Part shown: one piece after another, positions 43,282-51,175 of the stretch
Layout: each line of letters starts with the position of its first letter
How positions within the stretch are numbered: the stretch's first letter is position 1
DNA from: Phycisphaerae bacterium
GTDB lineage: Bacteria > Planctomycetota > Phycisphaerae > Phycisphaerales > UBA1924
Direction: 5' to 3'
Assembly (NCBI GenBank): GCA_016794925.1
Contig: JAEUIW010000003.1
Coordinates: 124,001-188,000, forward strand
DNA length: 64,000 bases
The notes under the pieces: generated by a model
Seen by the model: the letters and a program-made list of their open reading frames with translations, nothing else
What the model was told of the DNA's origin: nothing
Databases searched by the model: none
Program-made: the position numbers and the translations under genes

Positions 43282-44979
43282 ATGTCGTGGTTGAACGCGA
43301 TCGTGACGAAAGGGATGGGTCTGACCCTGGGTCGGAGCCTGGACCGTCGGGCCGCGCTGCTCGACGATGCGGAGCATTGGCGACGCCGGACGATGGAGAT
43401 CCAATCGCGGCAGCTGCGGGGGCTGCTGGCGACGGCCGCGGGGACGGAGTTCGGTCGGGGGCATGAGTTCGCGCGTCTGGGGCGGCTGACGGATGCGGAC
43501 ATGTTGCGTGCGTACCGGTCGGCGGTTCCGCTGTGCGACGTGGAGTCGCTGCGCGGGACCGTGGCGCGGATGCGGGAGGGCGGCGAGCCGGGCGTGCTGT
43601 GGCCCGGCCGCGTGCGGTATTTCGCCCAGACCTCGGGCACCACGGGGGGCGAGAAGTACATCCCGGTGTCGCGGGAGATGCTCCGGTCGAACTATCGTGC
43701 GTCCATCGATATCTTCGCCAACGCGCTCCGGTTCGGCGTCAGCCTGGAGCGGCTCTTCGGCGGCAAGATGCTGTTCCTGGGCGGATCGACGAGCCTGACG
43801 CGGCACGCGTGCGGCACGGAGACGGGCGACCTTTCCGGGATTGTGACCGGTCTGATCCGCTGGCCGTTCTCGATGTTCTACACGCCGGGCAAGCGCGTGG
43901 CGCTGATGTCCGACTGGCCGGCCAAGATCGAGGCGATGGCGCGCCTGTGCGTCGAGCAGGACGTGCGGATGATCAGCGGCATGCCCTCTTGGGCGCTGGT
44001 GCTGTTTGAGCGGATGCGGGCGCTGGCGCGGGAGGCGGGCCGCCGGGGCCCCGGCGGCGGCCCGGCGCGGGTGCTGCGGGATCTCTGGCCGAACCTCCAG
44101 CTCTACGTTCATGGCGGCGTGAAGTACCCTCCGTTCGATCCACGCGTGCGGCAGGCGTGGTCGGGGGACCCGACCGGTCCCGACGTGCCCGCTCGGCTGG
44201 AGGTGTATCCGGCGTCCGAGGCGTTTGTCGCGATGCAGGACACGCGCGGGGAGCCCGCGCTGCGGCTGCTGAGCGACATCGGTAATTTTTTCGAGTTCGT
44301 CCCGTTGGAGCGTGTCCATGACCCCGATCCGCCATCGTTCACGGCCGATGGCGTCGAGAAGGGAAGCCGGTACGTGGTGGTGCTGAGCACCTGTGCCGGG
44401 CTGTGGCGCTACGTGCTGGGCGACGTGGTGGAGTTCGATTCGATCCCCGCGGGCCTGGACGGTCGGGGCGGAACGGGCCCGTGCCGGCTTCGGATCGTGG
44501 GGCGGCACCGGCATTTCGTGAACGCATTCGGGGAGAACCTCATCGTCGAGGAGATCGAGCGTGCGGTCGCCGCCGCGGCGCGGGCGGTGGGCGCGCTGGT
44601 GGGGGAGTTCACGGCCGGCCCGCTCTACCCGGGTTCGTCCTCCGGCGCGGCGTTGCAGGTGGTCGTGGAGTGCGAGGAAGGGCGGTTGAGGGGGACCGAA
44701 TTGCAACGGTTCGGGGTGGAACTGGATGCGGCGCTCAAGCGACAGAACGTGGATTACACAACCAAGCGGACGGCAAGCCTGGGGATGGGACCACCGGAGG
44801 TCGCGCCGGTTCCGCTGGGGACGTTCCATTCGTGGATGCGATCGCGGGGAAAGCTGGGGGGGCAGCACAAGTGTCCGCGGTGCGCGAATCACCGGGAGTA
44901 CCTGGAAGGCGTGCTCGGATTCGCTCCGGGCGGCCACGCGAGAGACTCCGAAGTTGCGACCGCAGAAAGACGGGAATAG
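43282..44979 (+). CDS. GH3-family acyl-adenylating protein
   Basis: A 565-residue protein of the GH3 auxin-responsive family, part of the adenylate-forming superfamily. The ATP motif is FAQTSGTTGGEKYIPVS (about 114-130), later YPASEAFVAMQDTRGE and the C-terminal ATP and hinge region YVLGDVVEF...FGENLIVEE. Plant GH3 enzymes join amino acids to jasmonate or auxin; bacterial members have no settled substrate. Directly behind an alpha/beta hydrolase and a LolCD-like exporter, it may make or modify an exported lipid or amide. That role is inference. Confidence 0.9.
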   Translation: MSWLNAIVTKGMGLTLGRSLDRRAALLDDAEHWRRRTMEIQSRQLRGLLATAAGTEFGRGHEFARLGRLTDADMLRAYRSAVPLCDVESLRGTVARMREGGEPGVLWPGRVRYFAQTSGTTGGEKYIPVSREMLRSNYRASIDIFANALRFGVSLERLFGGKMLFLGGSTSLTRHACGTETGDLSGIVTGLIRWPFSMFYTPGKRVALMSDWPAKIEAMARLCVEQDVRMISGMPSWALVLFERMRALAREAGRRGPGGGPARVLRDLWPNLQLYVHGGVKYPPFDPRVRQAWSGDPTGPDVPARLEVYPASEAFVAMQDTRGEPALRLLSDIGNFFEFVPLERVHDPDPPSFTADGVEKGSRYVVVLSTCAGLWRYVLGDVVEFDSIPAGLDGRGGTGPCRLRIVGRHRHFVNAFGENLIVEEIERAVAAAARAVGALVGEFTAGPLYPGSSSGAALQVVVECEEGRLRGTELQRFGVELDAALKRQNVDYTTKRTASLGMGPPEVAPVPLGTFHSWMRSRGKLGGQHKCPRCANHREYLEGVLGFAPGGHARDSEVATAERRE

Positions 44980-45065
44980 CGCCGGGACGCGGCGGGTTGG
45001 CTCCGGAGAGCGGGGTGCGGGCCCGGGGCTGCGCGGCGGCCCGCGTTCGGAAGGGAGATCGCCCG

Positions 45066-45305
45066 ATGGTTGCGCAAGTCCTGCTGCTCGCGATGGGGGC
45101 GTACACCGGGCTGGGCCTGATCGTGGCGCTACTGTTCGTCACCTTCGGCGTGGCCAGGGTTGATCCGGGCGCGTCCGGCGCCCCCCTGTTGTTTCGAGCG
45201 TTGATCGCGCCGGGATGCGTCGCGCTCTGGCCCTTGGTGTTGTTCTGGTGGTGCAGCGCGGGGGGCGCCGCGGGCGCGAGGGTCGGCGGCCGGGGGTCCG
45301 CATGA
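45066..45305 (+). CDS. Small two-helix membrane protein, redox cluster
   Basis: A 79-residue protein with two hydrophobic helices (VAQVLLLAMGAYTGLGLIVALLFVTFGV and LLFRALIAPGCVALWPLVLFWWC). I do not know a named family. A GGGAG site lies about 8 bases before the ATG at 45066. The stop overlaps the next ATG (ATGA). First of four or more coupled genes that include the ferric-reductase-like/Rieske protein, so a structural role in that complex is likely. Confidence 0.75.
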   Translation: MVAQVLLLAMGAYTGLGLIVALLFVTFGVARVDPGASGAPLLFRALIAPGCVALWPLVLFWWCSAGGAAGARVGGRGSA

Positions 45306-45457
45306 CGCGCGTGCAACGCCGAACGCATCTGCTTGTCTGGATCCTGCTGGGCCTGGGTCTGCCGCTGTTCGTGGTGGTCGCGGTGACCCTTCGCCCGGCC
45401 GAGACCACCCTTGATGACAAGGGCGTCGGTCGAGCCACGCGGGGTGACCGACCGTGA
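45302..45457 (+). CDS. Single-helix membrane protein, redox cluster
   Basis: A 51-residue protein: a short basic N-terminus (MTRVQRR), one membrane helix (THLLVWILLGLGLPLFVVVAV) and a short hydrophilic tail. It overlaps its neighbours on both sides by 4 bases (ATGA and GTGA), so it is surely translated with them. Size and position suit a small subunit of a membrane redox complex. No family is recognised. Confidence 0.7.
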   Translation: MTRVQRRTHLLVWILLGLGLPLFVVVAVTLRPAETTLDDKGVGRATRGDRP

Positions 45458-46521
45458 GCGCGTCGTACACCGGGATCGGCTGGAATCGCCAGAAGCGGAT
45501 CTACGACGCGGTGATGATCGCGTCGATCGTGATTTTTCTCGGCGCGTTTTACGGCCTGGGCCGGGTGCTGTTCCGGCCGCCGCACGACGCCACCGACGAG
45601 ACGCTGCTCATACGGGGGTTGGGCTCGTGCGCGATCATCATGCTGCACATCGTGCTCTGGATCGGTCCGCTGGCGCGGCTCCAGCCGCGGCTGGCGCCGC
45701 TCCTGTACAACCGTCGGCACCTGGGCGTGGGGACGTTCGTGCTGGGGTTGTGCCACGCGGCGTTCGCGACGGTGCAGTTCCACGGATTCGGGAACGTCAA
45801 CCCGCTGGTCTCGCTGCTGACGAGCAACACGCAGTACGGTTCGCTGGCTCGGTTCCCGTTCGAGGTTCTGGGGCTGGCGGCGCTGCTGATCCTGTTCCTC
45901 ATGGCGGCCACGAGTCATGATTTCTGGAACCGGAACCTGACGCCGAGATTCTGGAAATCACTGCACATGTGCGTGTACGGCGCGTACGCGCTGCTGGTCG
46001 CGCACGTTTCGCTCGGGACGTTGCAGCAGGAGCGTTCGCCGCTGATCCTGGCGACGGTGGGCGTGTCGGTCGCGGTGACGATCGGGCTGCACCTGGCGGG
46101 CGCGCGGCGCGAGGCGCGAACGGATCGGGGCTCCGAGCCCGCGGCGGGCGATTCGGGGCCGTGGATCGACGCCGGTCCCGCGGCGGATCTGCCCATGGAC
46201 CGGGCGCGAATCGTCTGCGCACGCGGCGGCGAGCGCATCGCGGTCTTTCGGCACGCGGGGGGCGTGTCGGCGGTGTCGAACGTCTGTCGGCATCAGGGCG
46301 GGCCGCTCGGAGAGGGCAAGATCGTGGACGGCTGCGTCACGTGCCCGTGGCACGGCTGGCAGTATCGTCCGGGAGACGGGTGCTCGCCGCCGCCATTCAA
46401 GGAACGCGTCGAGACCTATCGCGTCCGCATCGTGGCGGGCCGCGTGAGAGTGAATCCCACGGCGCTGGCGCCGGGAACGCCCGTCGAACCCGCTGTCATC
46501 GAGGAAGGAGCCCGGGTATGA
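45454..46521 (+). CDS. Ferric-reductase-like transmembrane protein fused to a Rieske domain
   Basis: A 355-residue fusion. Residues 1-210 hold about six membrane helices like the ferric-reductase/cytochrome b-type domain, with His residues in helices (MLHIVLWIGPLARLQP, HLGVGTFVLGLCHAAFATVQFHG, LHMCVYGAYALLVAHVSLG) that could bind two hemes b. Residues 245-345 are a Rieske domain: NVCRHQGGPLGEG and CVTCPWHGWQY give the C-x-H and C-x2-H ligands of a 2Fe-2S cluster. It would move electrons across or along the membrane. GTG start overlaps the previous stop. The partner and final acceptor are unknown. Confidence 0.88.
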   Translation: MSASYTGIGWNRQKRIYDAVMIASIVIFLGAFYGLGRVLFRPPHDATDETLLIRGLGSCAIIMLHIVLWIGPLARLQPRLAPLLYNRRHLGVGTFVLGLCHAAFATVQFHGFGNVNPLVSLLTSNTQYGSLARFPFEVLGLAALLILFLMAATSHDFWNRNLTPRFWKSLHMCVYGAYALLVAHVSLGTLQQERSPLILATVGVSVAVTIGLHLAGARREARTDRGSEPAAGDSGPWIDAGPAADLPMDRARIVCARGGERIAVFRHAGGVSAVSNVCRHQGGPLGEGKIVDGCVTCPWHGWQYRPGDGCSPPPFKERVETYRVRIVAGRVRVNPTALAPGTPVEPAVIEEGARV

Positions 46522-47288
46522 ACGCGGCCGACGAGTTCTACATCGGATGGAGCGGACGAACGCCGGCCGGGTACGCGCGGTGGTCGCGGCTTGCCGCGTC
46601 GGTGTTGATCGTGTCGGCGCTGGTCGGCGGGCTGACACTGCTGGGGGCGCAGCGCGACCCGGGTCCCGGGACGTGGGATCCGAACGCGACGGTGACGCTC
46701 GTCGGTCGGGTTCGCGCCGATCCCGGGCCGATCCTGCTCATCGACGCCGTCGAGGGTGACGGGAGGGTCCCGGCTCGGGCCGCGCTGCTGGTGTCGACGG
46801 GCAAGTTCGGCGCGGCCGGGCGCGTCGCCAACATGACCGGCGATCCGGTGCGCGTTCGAGGCACATTGATCAATCGAGGTGGTTTCGTGGTGATCGAACT
46901 CGTCGACGGAGCCGAGGCGGTCACCGCCGCGTCGTCCGCTGGAAATCCGGAGTGGCCCGTCGAAGATCTCGGTATCCGCACGGTTCGCGGCGAGATCGTG
47001 GATCCGAAGTGCTATTCCGGAGCGATGAAGCCCGGAGAGGGCAAGGTCCATCGCGCGTGCGCGGTCCGGTGTTTGTCGGGGGGCATCACCCCGGTGCTGG
47101 TCGGGCGTGACGAATCGGGCCTGGTCGGCGGATTCGTGCTGGCCGGACCGCGGGGCGAAGCGATCAACCAGCGCGTGCTCGAATTCGTTGCCGATCCGAT
47201 CGTCGTCGCCGGTCGCGTCGAACGTCACGGTGGGCCCGATGGTGTGCTCGTGATGAGAATCGATCCGGCGGCGATCCGCCGCCAATGA
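46518..47288 (+). CDS. Exported Cys-motif protein of the Rieske/ferric-reductase cluster
   Basis: A 256-residue protein with one N-terminal membrane helix (about 26-44) and an extracytoplasmic remainder. The first half is beta-rich (TVTLVGRVRADPGPILLID, VRVRGTLINRGGFVVIE). The second has the motif VDPKCYSGAMKPGEGKVHRA followed by CAVRCLSGG: one Cys, then about 16 residues, then Cys-x3-Cys with charged and His neighbours. Such spacing could bind a metal or form disulfides. I have no named family for it. ATG overlaps the Rieske fusion stop (ATGA), and AAGGAG lies 10 bases before it. Confidence 0.8.
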   Translation: MNAADEFYIGWSGRTPAGYARWSRLAASVLIVSALVGGLTLLGAQRDPGPGTWDPNATVTLVGRVRADPGPILLIDAVEGDGRVPARAALLVSTGKFGAAGRVANMTGDPVRVRGTLINRGGFVVIELVDGAEAVTAASSAGNPEWPVEDLGIRTVRGEIVDPKCYSGAMKPGEGKVHRACAVRCLSGGITPVLVGRDESGLVGGFVLAGPRGEAINQRVLEFVADPIVVAGRVERHGGPDGVLVMRIDPAAIRRQ

Positions 47289-47329
47289 GGGACGGGTATG
47301 CTGCGGAACGTTCGGCAAGGAGCAAGGTG

Positions 47330-47962
47330 ATGGGTCTGACGGCGCGCGATACACGTACGAGCGCGGCGGCCGCCGCCGGTGCGATTCTCGGTGCGTGCGC
47401 GGAGTTGGTGTCACGATTGACGCAGGAGCAGTACGCGGCGCCGTGCGCGCGGATGTACGGAGCGAGCGTCGGCAAGCATGTTCGGCACGTGCTGGATCAC
47501 TTCCGCGCGGTGATCCGGGCGGCGCCCGCGCCGGGTCGGCTGGGGGCGGGTGCGCGGCAGCATGGGCGTGAAGAGGCGCCATGCGAGGAGATCGAATACG
47601 ACAATCGGACCCGGGCCGTTCCGGAGGAAACGGACCGCGGGGTGGCGCTGCGGGCGATCACTGAGGTTCGTGCGGCCCTGGACGCGCTCCGGGGCGCCGT
47701 GGGGATGGACGAACGTGAGGTCCGGGTTCGGGTGCTGCTCTCGGACAACGGCGAGGAGGGCGTGTTCCGCTCCACCCTCGGGCGGGAGCTGGCGTTCGCG
47801 TCCCATCATGCGTTGCACCACCACGCGATGATCGGCGTGATCGCGAACGAATTGGGCCAGCCGCCCGCGGATGGGTTCGGCATGGCACCCTCCACCTTGC
47901 GGCATGCGCGCGAGCTGGCGGTTGGCGGCACGGGTGGGCGATCCTCCGAGCGGGACGCCTGA
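47330..47962 (+). CDS. DinB-like putative metal-dependent protein
   Basis: A 210-residue helical-bundle protein. GKHVRHVLDHFRAV (about 44-57) and FASHHALHHHAMIGVIANE (about 159-177) supply His residues typical of the DinB/YfiT metal site. DinB-type proteins include bacillithiol or mycothiol transferases and hydrolases of unknown role. The start is ATG 47330 with AGGAG 7 bases upstream; an ATG at 47285 overlapping the previous stop is an alternative and would add 15 residues. It is probably the tail of the redox operon, with no clear functional link. Confidence 0.8.
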   Translation: MGLTARDTRTSAAAAAGAILGACAELVSRLTQEQYAAPCARMYGASVGKHVRHVLDHFRAVIRAAPAPGRLGAGARQHGREEAPCEEIEYDNRTRAVPEETDRGVALRAITEVRAALDALRGAVGMDEREVRVRVLLSDNGEEGVFRSTLGRELAFASHHALHHHAMIGVIANELGQPPADGFGMAPSTLRHARELAVGGTGGRSSERDA

Positions 47963-48810
47963 TGTGCACGGTCTCCGTCATCCGACGCTCGGGCGGGAGC
48001 CGGGGCGTCGGCGCAGGAATCCGTCTGGTGGTGAATCGGGACGAGCAACGGTCCCGAGCGGAGGCGTTGCCGCCGAGGTGGTTTGCGTGCGGTGGCGATG
48101 GTCCGGAGCGGGCATTTCGAGCGATCGCCCCGATCGATCCGAACGGGGGCGGGACGTGGGTCGCGGCGAACGACCGCGGTCTGGTGCTGTGCGTGCTGAA
48201 TCTCAACGGGCCGGGCCTGATACAGGGTTCAGAATCACGCGGGGGTGTCATTCCGAAGCTGATCGGAGCCGCGGACACGCGGGCGGCAATGGCGGCGTGG
48301 TCCGAACTGGATCTCACACGGATCGGTCCGTTCCGGTTGCTCATGATCGACGGCGCGGGCGAGGGAAGCGGGGGGGGAGTGATCGAGACGCGCTGGGAGG
48401 GGCCCGGTGGACGCGGAGCGGTGACGGTTGAGCAACACACGCTCCCGGGTTGCTGGGTGAGTTCCGGGCTTGGCGACGCGCTGGTGCGGGGTCCGAGGCT
48501 GGGGTTGTTTCGGCGGATGGTGATGGACGCGGGCTGCTCGGAACAGGACATCGAGTCGAGGCAGGATGCGTTCCACGCGCACACCTGGCCCGACCGCCCC
48601 CATCTGAGCGTGCGGATGACCAGGTCCGATGCACGGACGGTTTCCGTGACGACGGTCGAAGTTGAACGTGCGGTTCCTCCGGCCGTCCACATGCGCTACC
48701 AAGTGGTTCCGAGCGAATCCGAACCCGCGGTCGGGTCATTCGCGCGCGGGCATGATCGTAAGTTGTTCGGCATCACGGCGGAGGGAGCCGAAGCGGCCAA
48801 TGATGATTGA
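47962..48810 (+). CDS. NRDE (TANGO2-like) family protein
   Basis: A 282-residue protein beginning MCTVSVIRR with an N-terminal Cys and the family motif VVNRDEQRSR at about 24-33. WVAANDRGLVLCVLN follows. The NRDE fold resembles N-terminal-nucleophile hydrolases, with Cys2 exposed after Met removal; the eukaryotic TANGO2 relatives are tied to heme and lipid handling. The ATG overlaps the DinB-like stop by one base. A heme link would fit the nearby heme-type redox cluster, but that is a guess. Confidence 0.85.
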   Translation: MCTVSVIRRSGGSRGVGAGIRLVVNRDEQRSRAEALPPRWFACGGDGPERAFRAIAPIDPNGGGTWVAANDRGLVLCVLNLNGPGLIQGSESRGGVIPKLIGAADTRAAMAAWSELDLTRIGPFRLLMIDGAGEGSGGGVIETRWEGPGGRGAVTVEQHTLPGCWVSSGLGDALVRGPRLGLFRRMVMDAGCSEQDIESRQDAFHAHTWPDRPHLSVRMTRSDARTVSVTTVEVERAVPPAVHMRYQVVPSESEPAVGSFARGHDRKLFGITAEGAEAANDD

Positions 48811-48918
48811 TTCGATTCCCACCCCAGCGGCGCGGGAATCAGTCGGCGCGGTTAGGATCTTGGCCGCCACCGGTGGTTCGCCGTTCAGCGATGGAGCAGG
48901 CCCGAGGACGACCCGAGC

Positions 48919-49779
48919 GTGTCATCCGCAGTTGTTCATTCCGCTCAGCCCGTCGCGCTCGCGACCCTGCTTCAACCGGCGGGGATGATCGCGAACCTAT
49001 GGCGGCAGCGCGAACTGACATGGCAGTTCGTCAAGCGCGAGGTGGTGGCGCGGCACCGGGGCACGTACCTTGGGCTGGCGTGGTCGGTGGTGCTGCCCTT
49101 GTTCATGCTGGCGGTGTACACGTTCATCTTCAGCGTCGTGTTCAAGGCGAAGTGGAACTTGAGCGCGGACGAGTCGCCCGCGCGGTTCGCGGTGACCATG
49201 TTCTGCGGGACCATCTTGTTCGATGTATTCGCCGCAACGGTGGGGAACGCGCCGAGCGTGATCGTCAACAACCCGAACTACGTGAAGAAGGTGGTGTTCC
49301 CGCTCGAGGTGCTGCCTCTGGCCCTGCTGGGCTCGAGCCTTGTCTATGGAGCGATCAGCCTGGTCGTGCTTCTCGCGGGCGTTGTCCTGCTCCAGGGCTA
49401 CGTCCCCGCGACGGCGTGGCTGTTCCCGCTCGTGGTGCTGCCTTTGCTGATGTTCTCCGCGGGGCTCGCCTGGTTCTTTGCCGGGCTCGGCGTGTTCCTG
49501 CGGGACATCCGGCAACTCATCAGCGGCGTGCTCATGCCGGTACTCTTCTTCATGACGCCGATTTTCTACCCGATCGACCGCGTGCCCGAGCGGTTCCGGA
49601 TCGTGTTGCAGCTCAACCCTCTTTCTCCGATCGTGGACAGTGCCCGCCGTGTGTTGATGTGGGGCCAGGCCCCGGACTGGCTTGGTCTGGCCGCCACGGC
49701 GGTGATCGGCGGGGTGGTGATGCTGCTCGGGTACGCGTTCTTCATGAAGGGCAAACGGGGGTTCGCCGATGTCCTCTGA
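48919..49779 (+). CDS. wzm: Polysaccharide ABC export permease (Wzm-like)
   Basis: A 286-residue membrane protein with six predicted helices. LTWQFVKREVVARHRGTYLGLAWSVVLPLFMLAVYTFIFSVVF is the classic opening of the ABC-2 permeases for O-antigen or capsule export, and PVLFFMTPIFYPIDRVPERFRIVLQLNPLSPIVD is the signature loop. The likely start is GTG 48919; TAGGAT at 48853-48858 could be its promoter. Overlap of 11 bases with the ATPase gene shows coupling. It would export a sugar polymer built on the cytoplasmic face. Confidence 0.93.
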   Translation: MSSAVVHSAQPVALATLLQPAGMIANLWRQRELTWQFVKREVVARHRGTYLGLAWSVVLPLFMLAVYTFIFSVVFKAKWNLSADESPARFAVTMFCGTILFDVFAATVGNAPSVIVNNPNYVKKVVFPLEVLPLALLGSSLVYGAISLVVLLAGVVLLQGYVPATAWLFPLVVLPLLMFSAGLAWFFAGLGVFLRDIRQLISGVLMPVLFFMTPIFYPIDRVPERFRIVLQLNPLSPIVDSARRVLMWGQAPDWLGLAATAVIGGVVMLLGYAFFMKGKRGFADVL

Positions 49780-51175
49780 TGAGAATCGAGGCCCGCGTGT
49801 CGAGCTGTCCATTGATGCGCGGGGTGTCGGCAAGTGCTACCACGTTTATCGGCGGCCCGAGGACCGGCTCAAGCAGGCTCTCTTTCGCTGGCGGCGCACT
49901 TTCTACGACGAGTTCTGGGCCCTGCGGGACGTGAGCGTTGAAGTCAAGCGCGGCGAAGCGGTCGGCATCATCGGGCGCAATGGGTCCGGCAAGAGCACGC
50001 TTCTCCAGGTGATCGCCGGCACGCTCGCCCCGACGGAGGGCGAGGTACGGGTGAACGGCCGGGTCGCCGCGCTGCTCGAGCTGGGAAGCGGGTTCAACCC
50101 GGAGTTTTCCGGCCGGGAGAACGTGTTCCTCAACGGCTCGGTGCTGGGCATGTCCCAGGAACAGGTCGCCGAGCGATTCGAGGAGATCGCGGCGTTCGCG
50201 GACATCGGCGCGTTCATCGAGCAGCCGGTGAAGACGTACTCCACCGGCATGGTGGTGCGGCTGGCCTTCGCGGTGCAGTCCGTGCTCGATCCGGACGTTC
50301 TGATCGTGGACGAGGCCCTCGCGGTCGGGGACATGGCGTTCCAGGCCAAGTGCTTTCGCCGCATCGAGCACTTGCGCGAGCGCGGCGTGAGCATCCTGAT
50401 GGCGACCCACGACACCGGCACCGTCAACGCCGTGTGTGACCGAGCGTTGCTAATGCGGCACGGCCGCGTGGCCGCGTGGGGGCCCGCCAAGGAAGTGACG
50501 GCGGAGTACTACCGCTCCGTGCATGAACTCTGCCTCCGGGATGCGAGCGTGTCGGCGGTAGGGGAAGAGCGATCGTCCGAGCCCGGCTTGCCGGGGTCGG
50601 TCGAACCGAGGGGCGGTGCCGGCGCTCTGCTGCTGGGCCTTGAGCCGCCGGCCCGGGCCGCGGGTTGCACACGCATGGGCGACGGACGCGCCGAGATCGT
50701 CGCGTTCGGCATGTTCGATGACGCTGGCCGCGTGACGCGTTCGCTCGCCGCCCGTGGGAAGGCCCGGCTTGTCATGCGTATCCGCTTCGCGGCTCATGTC
50801 AAGAACCCGCACGCGGGCATGGCCCTGCGCGACCGCCAGGGCCAGGTGATTCTCGGCGCTCACACCCTGTACGAGCGGCGGCCGCTCGGGCCTTGCGACG
50901 CGGGGGATGATGTGGTGGTTGAGTTCGAGATCCCCATGAGCGTGAAGCCCGGGCGTTACCTGCTCGCGGTCGGGGTCGCGGACCACGACGCGTTCGACGC
51001 GTGGACCGACCTGGACTCGATCTTCGACGCCCGCGAGGTCGAGGTGTTCGGCGAGCGTTCCTGGGGGCTCGCCAACGTGTCGGCGGGGGTCAACATCCAA
51101 CGACTGGCCGACGGCATCCCGGTCGATGGTTCTTCCGGCATCGCGCCGGGTGTGACGGGGGCCGCGCATGCCTGA
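49769..51175 (+). CDS. wzt: Polysaccharide ABC export ATPase with carbohydrate-binding domain (Wzt-like)
   Basis: A 468-residue ATPase. Residues 1-255 are the nucleotide-binding domain: GRNGSGKST Walker A, MVVRLAFAVQSVLDPDVLIVDEALAVGDMAFQAKC around Walker B, and THDTGTV. Residues 300-455 are the Wzt C-terminal immunoglobulin-like domain (IVAFGMFDDAGRVT, NPHAGMALRDRQGQVILGAHT, VVEFEIPMSVKPGRYLLAVGVADHD). That domain reads the non-reducing end of the polymer in the O9a/O8 systems. It partners with the permease before it, and the next gene (a methyltransferase) overlaps it by 8 bases. Confidence 0.93.
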   Translation: MSSDENRGPRVELSIDARGVGKCYHVYRRPEDRLKQALFRWRRTFYDEFWALRDVSVEVKRGEAVGIIGRNGSGKSTLLQVIAGTLAPTEGEVRVNGRVAALLELGSGFNPEFSGRENVFLNGSVLGMSQEQVAERFEEIAAFADIGAFIEQPVKTYSTGMVVRLAFAVQSVLDPDVLIVDEALAVGDMAFQAKCFRRIEHLRERGVSILMATHDTGTVNAVCDRALLMRHGRVAAWGPAKEVTAEYYRSVHELCLRDASVSAVGEERSSEPGLPGSVEPRGGAGALLLGLEPPARAAGCTRMGDGRAEIVAFGMFDDAGRVTRSLAARGKARLVMRIRFAAHVKNPHAGMALRDRQGQVILGAHTLYERRPLGPCDAGDDVVVEFEIPMSVKPGRYLLAVGVADHDAFDAWTDLDSIFDAREVEVFGERSWGLANVSAGVNIQRLADGIPVDGSSGIAPGVTGAAHA

